Assembly: GCA_015680685.1 (NCBI GenBank)
Contig: MNCI01015527.1
Location: forward strand, 226,825 to 290,824
DNA from: Gnetum montanum
Lineage: Eukaryota > Streptophyta > Gnetopsida > Gnetales > Gnetaceae
Length of the DNA: 64,000 nucleotides
Direction: 5' to 3'
In this document: positions 23,651 through 34,503 of the stretch, piece after piece
Position numbering within the stretch: position 1 is the stretch's first letter
How the letters are laid out: every line of letters begins with the position of its first letter
Position numbers and translations under genes: made by a program
Notes under the pieces: generated by a model
Told to the model about the DNA's origin: nothing
Database searches by the model: none
The model's input: only the letters and a program-made list of their open reading frames with translations

Positions 23651-25539
23651 ATTGGAGGCCCTTAGTTCTTTTTAGTTTTTGTTTTACATGTTTTTGTCTT
23701 ACACATTTTTGTTTTACAAATTTCTTTAACTTTTCTTGTTTTTTTTAACAACATCGTTATAATTTTTCATTTTTTTTGTGTGTGTGCGTGTGTGATCCAC
23801 CTTGTAATTTTGTCATTCAATAAGTGTTCTTCATAATGGTATGAACTATTTTTCATTGATTACTAATGTTTGGTTTTTACCTTTAAGTTATGATGTTGAT
23901 ACTAAGGTATGTTTCTTTTGATATATCAAGCAATGAGTCCACTTCATCCATCCATCCACAAGTTCTATGGTCTCTCTCAGCTTGGAAATGTACAGTCTCT
24001 TTCTAAATAAGAACTTTAACAAATCGGTGACTAGGTACTTCTCAAACTAAAGAAGGACTCAAGGATTGAAAAGGGTGTGACTTCAAGGGAACTTGATGCA
24101 TTTGTGTTTGCCATTCTCTTGGGTGCTTGAATGTTTTCTTCTTAATTTTTCTTACTGCTTCGACATTACCCAATTATCGGGAAGCTGAGTCAATAAAAAT
24201 AAGAAGTCTTTGCATGGTGTGGTTCTCATGCATAAAAACACAAAACAAAAAAGAAGGAAGAAAGTGAGAATTCAAAGAAAACCCCTTAGAAAAAATAATC
24301 CTTTGGGCTACAAGCACTGGTTATGGAACTAAAAATGTTCCCTCTAACTAAGGCCCTTCTCACTTCTCATTCTCTCCTCATTCATTTCGTCGGAATGGTG
24401 GTGGCTGTTAGGGGAGCACTCTTGTTACTTCAAGTGGATGGATTGGCCGAATGCATTAATGCAAAGTCACTGGAAGTGGTTTTTTTGAGGCCATACTTGG
24501 AATGAGATTTTCTAAGTCACATTAATCATGAAACACACAAGGGGCTGTACACCACCTTGTTCTTGGGATTCCATTCCATTCTCTTCTCTCCATCCTTCTC
24601 CTCATTATTCACCTCATTGCCAGTTGTATCATCAGTGTATATTTTAGTTGATGCATTATTTTCTTTTTGATAAATTCTTGTGGTTAAGACTTTAAATTTT
24701 GTTCAAAATGACATTTCCAGAGCCTACAGACTCTTTGAATATGGGTTTGTCAGGGCATTAAGGGCATGAGCCTGCTTTGGGGAGGATCCACTGACATTCC
24801 TCTTTGGTGCATCAGTTAAATTCTTTCCCCTAACATTTTTGGAATCCATTTCATTTTTTTCATTTCCATCTTGACATCCATTTCATCGATGTCATAGTTG
24901 TTCCTTTTTACCTATCTTTCTTATTCCTTTTCTTTCTCCATCCTATCGCTACCGGAGGTTCGCGATTAGTCATGGGGGTATGGGGCCTGATTTTTTTAAT
25001 TTTCTCCTAGCCCTAATTTTTTTGATTTTTTCCAAACCCCTACACCTTTGGTAGTCACCATTAATACATCTCCAAATCTGCAATCAGCCATACCACAACC
25101 CAGCCAATTGGATCTTTCACCGAAGCAAGGTATCAACTACATTGAAATTCATTTACCCTTGCTAATATAAGATTGTGTTGTGTGTGCAAATGGTAATTGT
25201 ACACCAACGGATTGGATCTAGAGGGAACACTTGGAATGGAGTGATGCTGAAACATATATGTAAGGAGTAAGATTGATGGTGCACTTATGGATGGACAATG
25301 AAAGGCGCAATCTTAGTGTTGGCAGCAGCAAAACTTCTTTCTCTCTCTCTTTCTCAACTTCCAAATGAGGCCTGATGTCAATGTAATAAAGTGTTCACCC
25401 TTGTTTTCATGAACACAAGTTTTGTTATGTCTTGTAATGATGATCCATTCACATGTCATCCCATTAGTTCCATTTGAGTCAATAATCCCATACCTTCCTG
25501 ATATTATTGTAAGGAACTTGAGGATGAGTTGTCATTTAG
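23651..25539 (+). other. A2 non-coding 3' region
   Basis: No gene is seen. It holds a T-rich leader, then blocks shared with A1 and B: GGTGTGACTTCAAGGGAACT near 24074, GGGCTACAAGCACTGGTTAT near 24307 and CCTGCTTTGGGGAGGATCCA at 24771-24790. A second G-rich run GTCATGGGGGTATGG lies at about 24969. The 3' ORF of B and A1 is not recognisable here. Confidence 0.6.
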
Positions 25540-25550
25540 ACATGGGGGTA

Positions 25551-26153
25551 TGATGGGATGCAATATCACATGGGCCACGATATCGCGTACCTGATATCGT
25601 ATCCCTTGAGATATCGCGTACACGATATCACGTCGTCCCCTGCAATATCGCGTATGCGATATCGCAGTGCGCCGTCATATCTATAAATAAGAGGCAGCTC
25701 TCCCTTGTTTCTCATCCTAGGCTTAGACTATAGTGAAACTCTAGCAATTTGATCCCTCCAGAGATAGAATATTTTCCATGTGCCCACAATAGGAACTCCA
25801 AAGTGANAGGTAACCATGGTTGCATTGGTTCTAGGTGTGAACGGTAAGTGGGAATGGATGTTGACACTAGGTTAATTCAGACTTAGTTAGTTAGTTAAGG
25901 TTAGTAATTAGTCTCTTCAACCCTTCACCTCAATAGCATAGGAGATAAAACGAAAAAGCTATAAAAATCATATACCTCAGACTTACATAACAATACACTG
26001 TGAAAAATACAAGTAAGTCTGGGAAGACATCGAATAATTAACCTTATGTATTCCATGAGGCATGTAGGCACTTAGTCTGTGGAGTTTGACCGGATCACGC
26101 ATGTTACACTCGTATTCGTATGGTTGAGTGTAGGGGTACCTTGCCACTCATCA
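25551..26153 (+). repeat. A2 3' LTR, with assembly break
   Basis: It starts TGATGGGATGCAATATCAC and ends at 26153. GATATC/AATATC sites lie at 25562, 25579, 25593, 25610, 25624, 25644 and 25659 (steps 17, 14, 17, 14, 20, 15). The TATA box is at 25681-25690. An n at 25807 joins it to a later LTR part; the ~20 bases before the n (AGGAACTCCAAAGTGA) match no other copy of this LTR. Confidence 0.82.
25562..25664 (+). promoter_or_regulatory. U3 palindrome array of A2 3' LTR (seven sites)
   Basis: Seven GATATC or one-change AATATC cores start with the 17, 14, 17 step order also seen in both A1 LTRs. The array ends 16 bp before the TATA box. Regulatory role is inferred from position. Confidence 0.7.
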
Positions 26154-26460
26154 CAAGTGATACTTTTCTTTTTTTCTTTTTTGTATTTGTTTGTTGATTT
26201 ACTCATAACTCATAATTTAAATCTTCTTTCTGTAGAGGAAGAAGAAACGATGGTAAAAAGACATGGATGATCGATTAATATAGATGGATATGTTGCAAAC
26301 CCAACTTAAAAGCAATGAGAAATTAGTAGCTACAACAAGACGTGCGACTGAATATATCAAACAATTGTATGATGGACTAGCAAGGCAGATGCTACCACTA
26401 AAGAAAGAGAGTCTCAATTGAAGATAGTCATAGATCTTCTTGAATCTTTCAATTGTAACA
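26154..26460 (+). pseudogene. Element or gene X, downstream part
   Basis: The frame broken by A2 continues after 26154. An intron-like stretch GTATTTGTTTG...TTCTTTCTGTAG (about 26184-26234) has a good polypyrimidine tract and acceptor. The next block reads MDMLQTQLKSNEKLVATTRR and ATEYIKQLYDGLARQMLP, a helical, probably coiled-coil segment. It ends within about 200 bp, before the sequence gap at 26559. Confidence 0.4.
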
Positions 26461-26558
26461 AATGATCATAGCTTTCTTTCTTACATTTTTCTCTTTCCAC
26501 TTCTTTTCTCTATTCTTCCTTTTTCTATATCATACATAAATGTACTTCCTCTCACGCC

Positions 26559-26680
26559 NNNNNNNNNNNNNNNNNNNNNNNNNNNNNNNNNNNNNNNNNN
26601 NNNNNNNNNNNNNNNNNNNNNNNNNNNNNNNNNNNNNNNNNNNNNNNNNNNNNNNNNNNNNNNNNNNNNNNNNNNNNNNN
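26559..26680. other. Sequence gap (run of N)
   Basis: A run of N of unknown true length. It lies between X and the T leader, so the right boundary of the block inserted in T cannot be seen. Open frames drawn across it have no support. Confidence 0.98.
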
Positions 26681-26776
26681 TTTCCTCTACTTTTTTATTT
26701 TGCTCAAATGTACTTGTGTTTTTCAATAATAATAAAATAAAGTTTTTCTTCCACTTTGGCTCTTGAGTTGTGGTTT

Positions 26777-26788
26777 GCTCTGATACCA
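26777..26788 (-). other. Primer binding site, tRNA-iMet type (T)
   Basis: On the minus strand TGGTATCAGAGC starts two bases after the LTR end (GGTGTCACA). This is the standard complement of initiator tRNA-Met used by chromoviruses, and it fixes the element's strand and 5' end. Confidence 0.9.
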
Positions 26789-26790
26789 AA

Positions 26791-27302
26791 TGTGACACCC
26801 TATTCCTTGATGTCATAAAAATATGAACGCGTAATTTATTACACTCACCATTTTCTTAGATATTATACCTGAAACATTATAAATACTTAAATAATGAATT
26901 AACTGGCAAATAAATAATTGGCACTGAAGAATTAAGAAAAGAAAATGGAAAAAATTATATTAATGGAAGAGAGTACTGTAATGCCCTTTTTGGGTTGTCT
27001 TCCAATGTCACTTAAGCCTTAGAGGCAATCTAACACTGCCACCATGGTTAGGCTATCCTACCAAAGGGATGATCAATCCTTTTTTGTCCTGCTTCACCCA
27101 GCTCTCATTACTTACCTTTCTTAGCTCTACAACTCCATGCTTGGCATGACCTCTAACCCTGGCCTTAAATGGCATAGGTCAAACCCTTTCCCAAGGGATA
27201 CATGAATAATTGTAACTCCTCATAACGAGGTGCCCCTTCATTAGAAGGCTAATTACATTGTTTACAATTGTTTCCACCCTTAACAAGGGATAGGACATTA
27301 CA
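26791..27302 (-). repeat. T 5' LTR (512 bp)
   Basis: On the minus strand it runs from TGTAATGTCCTATCCC to GGTGTCACA, with 5-bp target duplication AGACC outside (27303-27307). It is intact and matches the split 3' LTR. No palindrome array like that of the Athila-like LTRs is present. Confidence 0.88.
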
Positions 27303-27716
27303 AGACCCTCCTACCAACTAGATAATTTTATATCCATCATGTATGAAAATTTCTACAAGAGAAACTATATGTAAAAAATCATCATGAATAATATTAGGAC
27401 TTACAAAATGATGTCTATAATGAGTAGTAATGAAAAAAACCTCATACAATATGCATGAGTTTGAATCAAATCATTTTATCAGTAATGGAATCCATATTAT
27501 GAAGACTGAGATTTGTAGAAAGGTCTAGCATATAGTTCATGGTATTCCAAGTAGCACATTCTACAATCACTTATGTAATTTCAAGGTTGGCATGTGGTAT
27601 TTGATCATGGTAACACTCAAAAGGTAAAGCCTAGATCAAGCAAGATTGTAGTAATCATGATTCTTAATAAAGTGATTAATTAACTAACTAACCATTCACC
27701 TTTAGAATTTACATAG
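27303..27716. other. No gene; flank of T
   Basis: AT-rich sequence that would adjoin 5037 before T inserted. No ORF of note and no repeat family is recognisable. Confidence 0.5.
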
Positions 27717-29320
27717 TGTAGCGACCAAAAATGTTGATGGCTGGAAACACTGAGAGGTTTCCAAATGAACAATTTAACCCTAGATCCATGTGAGGGCTGT
27801 GCTGGATAAAATGGAAATGGGGCATCCTAAATGGTCTGGTCGATCAGACAGGGACTTAATCGGTGTAACTTAACCTTACGTGAACGTTGTTTTAAATGCG
27901 AAAATGTGCAAGGCAAGATCAATAATTAATAATTGCATAAACAAAAATAATTCCAAACAGCAATAATAATAAAGAGATAACAAAATAAACTCGGGTAAGG
28001 AAATGCACCACCGCAAAGTCGTGGGTTCGATTCTTTGTTTGTGTGAATGATGTATGACAAGTGATACAACACCGAAGGTGCACAGAGAGTTCAAGCATAA
28101 CTAAGCTACTCAAAATGTACCAAAAATGCTTTTGAATGCAAACTTAAAAGCCAACAATGCAAAAATGCCAATCAGCCAACAAAATTGCCAACCAAATTGC
28201 AAATCAAATTTCCAACAATGCCTACAATGCTAATGTTTTGCCAACCCTTTGAGCATTGTCCGTCGGGGTATTTATAGGGCCAGGAGTAGGCAAGAAATGA
28301 GGCCTATATGCCATGTGTCCTAGACCCATGAGATGTTGACATGCCCATACTGCGTAAATGTGCAATGCTGATCATGAACTTGCTACATTGTAAACATGTT
28401 GTCGAAATTGGAGATATTGGAATTAGGTGTGCCAACAATGCAAACGAGAAGTGATGCACATTGAAGTAGTGTAGCTGCTTGCTACTCTATGCTACGCTAT
28501 GTAGTGTAGCACATCAACGTAGCGTACCCACTGGTTTAAACAGGAAACTTGCGTTGGAGTCACTAACTTTTGCTGAAAGTCTTGGTGCACGTTAGGCTAA
28601 CCTTTGGAGCATCTTTATTGATATGCATCTTTTCTACGCTATGTAGCGTAGCATAGCGTAGCAACCAATGTAACTTATATTTTTGTCAAAAATGTGGAGC
28701 TTCACGAGGAAACCTTGTTTGTGGTTCAAGAGCTAACTAAAACAAGGTAATTTTTGAAACAAGCCATAATGCCGTTGGATGTAATTTTTTTTCTGAAGCG
28801 GCTTGGCAGAGGAATCTTTGCATGTTTCACTTTTGCTATGTTGTGCTACACTATGTAGTGTAGCATAGCGTAGCACCATGTGTTGGTTGAATTTTAACTT
28901 TCCCTTGTGTGAACATCTTGCTGAAACTTGTATTCGGATGCTTGATAAATTTCTTGAAGGCTTGCTACACTATGCAGCGTAGCATAGCGTAGCAAACTTC
29001 TCCACTAGAAAACTTGCCGAAATGTTTTTTCCATTTTGAGCATCATCGACAACACCTAGCATGGTTTCTGGTTAGATTGATAGCCGGGTGGATTGTCCAG
29101 GTGGGCAGGCCAAAGAGTCCATTGGGCCTGTTAGCTCTGGAGATAGAAAACTTGCCAGACTGGACAATCTAAACTCGGTGCATTAATTTCCTGCCAAACT
29201 TTCATGAAGCTACACTTGTGGAAATGTTTGCCTGAGTTCCAAGACCCTGGTGAAGTAAGAGTGCCTCGAAATTTTATGGTGCTTCAGATAGGTTATGAGG
29301 GATGAAACATTTGAACTAAT
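27717..29320 (-). repeat. Candidate minus-strand LTR or element end
   Basis: A minus-strand TATA box (CTATAAATA, 28269-28277) sits in a GC-richer leader. The left end TGTAGCGACC reads GGTCGCTACA on the minus strand, a plausible LTR terminus. The palindromic TAGC cassettes at 28481-28994 would lie upstream of this promoter. The right boundary and a target duplication were not found, so it may be only part of an element. It lies between the presumed 5' and central parts of the DUF7869 pseudogene. Confidence 0.35.
28481..28994. repeat. Four dispersed palindromic TAGC cassettes
   Basis: Near-palindromes of the form GCTACGCTATGTAGCGTAGC, usually extended by ATAGCGTAGCA, lie at 28481-28527, 28633-28662, 28845-28874 and 28963-28994. 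The spacers between them (about 90-180 bp) are unrelated. Each could fold into a hairpin or bind a dimeric protein. No function is known to me. Confidence 0.65.
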
Positions 29321-29381
29321 TAACACATTGTCTATAATCTAGGATTACCACTAATTAATAAAATTTAATTATCAAATATCT

Positions 29382-31190
29382 TCAACAAATACTATCTAAA
29401 TGTAACTTTCAGTAGAAAGCATGATTTCTCAATTTGTAAAACGTGGCATATGTTGGACAAGAGAAAGAAATGCACTAAGAACTCATTAGAGAAAGATAGA
29501 ATTCAAAGAAAGCTTCAAAATCATTATGATTATGTAATTGTATGCAAGAACACATACTACATTCAAAGGGATCTAGCGATAACACAACCTAATAATTACT
29601 TAAGCATCATTCATGATAGAATGCATAAGTCATAAACTTCATTGCCAAAGCTATTAATCTTGCCTAGGATATCCTCAAGAAGGAGAAGTTTCATATATGT
29701 CTTACATGAATTCTAGTAAATGAATGGGGATATGGAAGTTTTGGTTACTTTAGTCTTTTTTATACACAAATGGGTTCATAGTTTACCATAGCATCTTTGT
29801 CAACATGTTTGAGAGATTTGGAGGAGGATCCTATTAACACCTATGGTGATATGATGAAAAAAAATATAATTCTAGAAGATGCTCAATTATAGAAGCACTA
29901 CTTGGCAATTTAGGATTTGTACATGGAGAATAGAATACTTTAGATTATTCAAATGATAACAATCCATGCCCTAATTTTAAGCCATTACTTGCTACAATTT
30001 TCCTACAAATGGATAACTATGCAAAAGATAATAAGAATAAATATGTTTTCCTTTCTTTTATATTTCTTATAGACAAAAGAATTTTCAAGATTATAGAATT
30101 AAGTTTTCTTTTAGTAGAGCATGCGTATGAGGATATTAATGAAAGCTTTCAAATACTTTCAATGGCTATGAGAAAAACGGATATAATTTGTATATCAAAG
30201 CTTATGGACATGTATTGTCTTATAGTTAAAGACAGTAAAAGTAACTGCACACCATATTACATTGATATGGTGTATGAATTTAAAGGAGTCCTTAAAGGAT
30301 ACATATTAATTCAAGTAAAGAATCTTTATCAAATGCAACATATTCATTATATCCAGTTCTACCTAGAGAAGGGAACTCTTATGATAACATGGAAAAGAAA
30401 TATCAAGGGAAATTTTGGTCTAAACCATTCAAGCTATGGAAACATATTAATGGACATTCATGTCTTCATACAATTGAACCAAGGATCCTAGACACTTCAT
30501 TTGATCAAATGGAGAACATAGCAATGATTACAAATTACATTAGATCCTATATTAAGGTGAGGGATGAGATCATGGATAGTCTTCAAGAAAATGATAAGCA
30601 AGAGTAGATTAAAATATTAAATTACTGGCATAATGTTTTAGAAAATTTAGATGATTTTTAGGACACAGTATTATGTAGGGATGCTATTACAAAGCATTTC
30701 TGACCAAAAACTATTTAGCAAGATATTATGGGTGCAAGATTAGACATTGAAGAAACTCAAGGGAAAGAATAGAAAGCTACATATATTGGGTTAAAGAATA
30801 AGAAACCAAAGAGGTCATTCAATCTATTTTCTGATATCACAAATGGAATGATGCTTTTGATTAGGCTAGGAGATAGAAATGAAGAAGACATTATATGGGT
30901 GGGTAGATCAAGAAACATTGAATCAAGGGATGACATTATAAAAGATATAGCATTGGACCAATTTACATCAAAATTAAGAGTAAAAAATAAATGGATGAAT
31001 TGTGATTGGATATATAATCCAAAGGATAATAAGGTTAGAACGGTGGAACCTAGTTTAGCGGTTTATGCATAGATAAGCAAAATAGAAGATGAAAGAAAGG
31101 TAAAACTAAATAAGAAAGCAAAATTAGCAATCAAAGACATGTTGCAGCATAATACAAAAGTGAATGCACAAGATATGAATAGAATTAGAT
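29382..31190 (+). pseudogene. DUF7869-type transposase-like protein, decayed
   Basis: The first part has CKTWHMLDKRKKC, then HYDYVIVCKNTYYIQRDLAI and YLSIIHDRMHKS (to 29635), fitting the motif order C..C / H / DGMD..KT..P that precedes this domain. A stop-rich stretch follows. The open piece 30009-30491 has MDNYAKDNKNKYVF and FLLVEHAYEDINESFQILS, which match the family signatures MDN..ENKN and HTHEDID. A shifted frame continues with KFWSKPFKLWKHINGHSCLH, and open pieces end at 31072. At least five breaks make it non-functional. I recall the family as an RNase H-like, transposon-associated domain; the catalytic role is inference. Confidence 0.7.
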
Positions 31191-31199
31191 AATATCAAA

Positions 31200-32912
31200 A
31201 TACAAGATGACATCCATACTCATGTTTCTAAGAATGATATGTAAATATGACAAAATCTCCTTGTAATTTTTTATTTTCAATTGAAATAAATATTTTTCTG
31301 AAAGGATTAGATTAACTATATTGAAGTTTTTACTAATATGTACTTTATAATATATAAGTACTTACTTAATGTCAACATGCTATGACTTACTCTTTAATAT
31401 GAATAAATATCATGGAATGGTAGAAATTTATTATTATCATTTTAAACAATGTAATAATTTGGCCTTATATTATAATTTTTGTAGAGATTACTACTCATTG
31501 ATAAAAAATTTAATAATTTCAAAAAATCAAAAAATAATGATATATTCTAAATATAATGAAAACATCCCCAATGAGTACTCAACACTCAAAAGTTTCAAGG
31601 AAGGAAAATAAGAGCTTTATCAAAGAGATCAATATATCTTCAAATTCTAAGATGATATATGTTGTTGTTCAAGAAGAATTTCTACTCATAAATTATGGAA
31701 GGTTAAAGAGCAAAGCCAAAAGGAGTAGAAAAGTTCAAGAAGCTTCTCTACAGAGGATCAAAGATAATACTAAAGGGCACAAGAATCATTCATTTTGCAA
31801 TTTCTCAATCCTTTCTAGCAAGGAAAAAGAGATTGTAATCCAAGTTGAGGCTATCTCATGGAAGAGAGGTCAATCTCCTAGCCAAGGTATGTAAAAGAAT
31901 GATTACTTTGATGACATTGCTAATGAATCTAATGTTGAAACCATGGAGGGGATTTCAACTTTTGAGTTAGTACCTCTAAAATCAAATGAATAGTTTTGTG
32001 ATGATTCCTTTAAACAAGAGGAACCATTGGAATTGGCAACTTATATGTGAAATCTTGAAGATTTAAGCTTTAATGAGATCAAATAGCCATATGTTAAATA
32101 TTATGTTAAACTAGAGATAAATTGGAGAAGCCATGAAGAGGTAACTAGTTCTAAGTTTTATTTGTCAATGTAGTAATTTCTCTCATGTTAAAGCTATTAT
32201 GATTAATGCTAGTTTTTCACTTCATCTTGGTATTGGTTTGTTTAATGGTAATGATGATCATCATGATTATTATGGTGATAATGATGAAATTGAGAGTCAT
32301 GTTATGTGTGATGAAGGCAATGTGACTTTTGATGTCATTATTAGTAACAGGAAGACTAATAAAGATAATGTATTTACTAATGATGGTTATTGAAATAGTC
32401 ATTATGATAAGATCACTATTTATGTTGGTGAGAAAATTGATAATGATGAATTTGATTATGTTAGCTATGAAATGGATGAGTAGCATGAAGATAATCTAAG
32501 TTGTTATTGTGTTGGTGGTGAAAAGAAGTTAAGTATTAGTCTTTGAAATACTAAGAAGAAGAATGTAGAAAAAAGGAAAAAAAAGGAAGAAAGGATGTTA
32601 AGTTAAGGAAGTCTATTCCTTTTTCTTTTGCTTATTATTCAATTATTATTGGTTTAAGTTATGATAGGAATCTATGTCAAGCATTTCAAGAAGATTTTGA
32701 AATGAAGGAAGCACAGTGGGGCATGAGGAGATGTCCCACTAAGTAATAGAATGTGAAAACCAAAACCTAAAGCATTGTTACTAAGAGTGGTGATACTCAT
32801 TATCATGTTTTTAGTACATTGAATATTGATTATTGTGCTAAGTATAATTGCCTTAAGTTATGGTGGCATGATACCTTTCGGCTTATAAAAGATCATTAAG
32901 CATGATATTTTT
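31200..32912 (+). pseudogene. Decayed coding-like DNA, family unknown
   Basis: Open pieces 31369-31611, 31556-31894 and 32199-32393 read on the plus strand. One has IVIQVEAISWKRGQSPSQGM; later parts are Asp/Asn-rich. Stops are frequent. It precedes a polypurine run and an LTR-like start at 32927, so it may be the 3' part of a retroelement, but I see no catalytic motif. Confidence 0.3.
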
Positions 32913-33815
32913 AAAGGTGGGAGACATGATGGGGACATTACCTAGCCCTTGTGTAATCCTCAATGCATTGTTATGTATGTATTTTATTTTGTTGGAATTT
33001 CTGGTAATTATTCTAGCATGTTTGAAGATGTTTAGAACCTATTTTTATTACTTCATTGTAGTTTGAGAAAAATGAAAACTTCTTTGAAGTTGTTCATATG
33101 TTCCAAACTTCAAAATGAGCATATTTATTTTTGGCCCTACTAGAATAGATGTCTTGTTTGAAAGATAGACATCCTTTTTACAAGATAAAAGTCTACTCTT
33201 GGAGTAAGACATCTATAGTCACTATGTTACAATGCATGAAAATATCTACTTAATCTGCAAGATGTCTCTTATCCCTAAAAGATATCTACTTTGTAACTCA
33301 TTTACACTCTAGCAAGACATCTTCCTATTGTTAAACATGACTTGTACTAATTCCAATAAACTCTGGATTGAATATTATAATGAAGTAAGATGAAAGATTA
33401 TATTACAAACTATTCATATGTATTAAAGGCTTGATTTTGGATAGGCTAATTTGAAGGAAAAGACAATTAGTCTCAAGAAGAGAGCTTACGCAAGGAAATT
33501 TGAGTGAGAGACAAGGAACAAAGCTTGAGAAAGATTAGGAGAATCTATTATAAGTGCTTTATCTTTAGCTCTAACTTCATTATGAGCAATTGAGGGATCG
33601 AAAGGGGAAATTCTTAGCCTCTAAGCTTCTTGGAAGATGTGTGAGTCACTCCTTAATCTTTGATGTATTTCTCTATATTTTGAGAGTTTTGTTATGAATA
33701 GGAGAATTTTCTCCATTTTATTTCATTGTTCTTATTTTCTAAGCTTAATTTCCTTAGGAAACTTGTAGAATGGATTCTTTTGGAATCATTTGAGGTAGGA
33801 TCTACATCAATATAA
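32913..33815 (+). repeat. Candidate 3' LTR preceded by a polypurine tract
   Basis: AAAGGTGGGAGACA (32913-32926) looks like a polypurine tract, and TGATGGGGACATTACC follows as an LTR start. The right end is unclear; ACATCA near 33811 is one possible terminus. Inside, AAGACATCT-like motifs recur at 33130-33340. No TSD was found. Confidence 0.3.
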
Positions 33816-34503
33816 CATCTCTTAGGATGCTTATACTAAAACATGTCAGATCCTTCATCCTATGAATCAAAGTGTATAACCTCTTCAACTATAACTGCTT
33901 TTTTCTTTTACTAGTAATAGTCATTTTGTGCTTTTTTTTTAATTCCTAGATGTACCCTATTCTTCCTTAATATCCATAATTTTTAATGTTATTTGAAATT
34001 CTCATTGATTAAATTTTAAATTTTAACATTAGTTAAAATTTTAGTAATTTATTTTAGGATTGATAAGGTTTCTCTCTATACAACCTCCTCTAATAATGCC
34101 TTTCCATTTGGTTCATAGAGATGGATCTTGTTTTGTGAAGAGAGGGATCTTTGTTTTACTCCTCTATATTCTCTTTTTCTTAAGTTCTCCTTTCTCCTTT
34201 ACCCTTAATTAATTAGTTCCTAAATTTAATGGGCTCTCATTTATGAAATTCTCCCTTAGGTATAGACCACAAGAGCTTTCCTTGTCTTATTTTTGATTCC
34301 ATATATAATATGGTATAACTTGAGCATCCATGTAGAAAGGAATAATATCTATCCAAGGTTTCATCAAGGCATTTATGATTTTCTTAATAATATCCTTAGA
34401 TTTTCTTTTTAAGTTTCAAAATATATTATATATGTGATACTAGTTATTAAATAGCTCCAACATATTACCTCATCTTCTGATAGATTTTAGGTCCAAAGAT
34501 TAC

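Larger units (their letters stand above)
19676..26153 (+). mobile_element. Athila-like LTR element A2, non-autonomous
   Basis: It is flanked by CAAGT duplications (19671-19675, 26154-26158) and has TGATG...CATCA ends. The order is 5' LTR, tRNA-Asp type PBS, gag, protease, a long non-coding 3' region, polypurine tract ACATGGGGGTA (25540-25550) and 3' LTR. RT, RNase H and integrase are absent. Both LTRs contain a single assembly n (19710, 25807), so their lengths here are underestimates. It split the X reading frame. Confidence 0.88.
5038..27302 (-). mobile_element. Ty3/gypsy chromovirus 'T', minus strand, expanded by nested insertions
   Basis: On the minus strand the 5' LTR is at 26791-27302 and the tRNA-iMet PBS at 26777-26788. 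Gag, PR, RT, RNase H, integrase and a chromodomain run from about 16420 down to 12022. The polypurine tract is next to 11839 and the 3' LTR is at 11838-11824 plus 5534-5038. Target duplications are AGATC (5033-5037) and AGACC (27303-27307), one mismatch. A1 is inserted in the 3' LTR. Material carrying X and A2, about 10 kb, separates gag from the PBS. The coding region is full of stops and frameshifts, so the element is dead. The chromodomain and order PR-RT-RH-IN place it with chromoviruses. Confidence 0.88.

Noticed and set aside
26777-26788. A tRNA gene fragment
   Set aside because: Only the 12-base initiator-Met complement is present, next to an LTR end: it is a primer binding site.
26440-26816. 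ORFs spanning the run of N
   Set aside because: Their middle consists of unknown bases, so they have no support.
32217-32486. Ile/Asn-rich minus-strand ORF
   Set aside because: It is opposite a GAT/AAT-rich plus-strand coding remnant and mirrors its codon bias.
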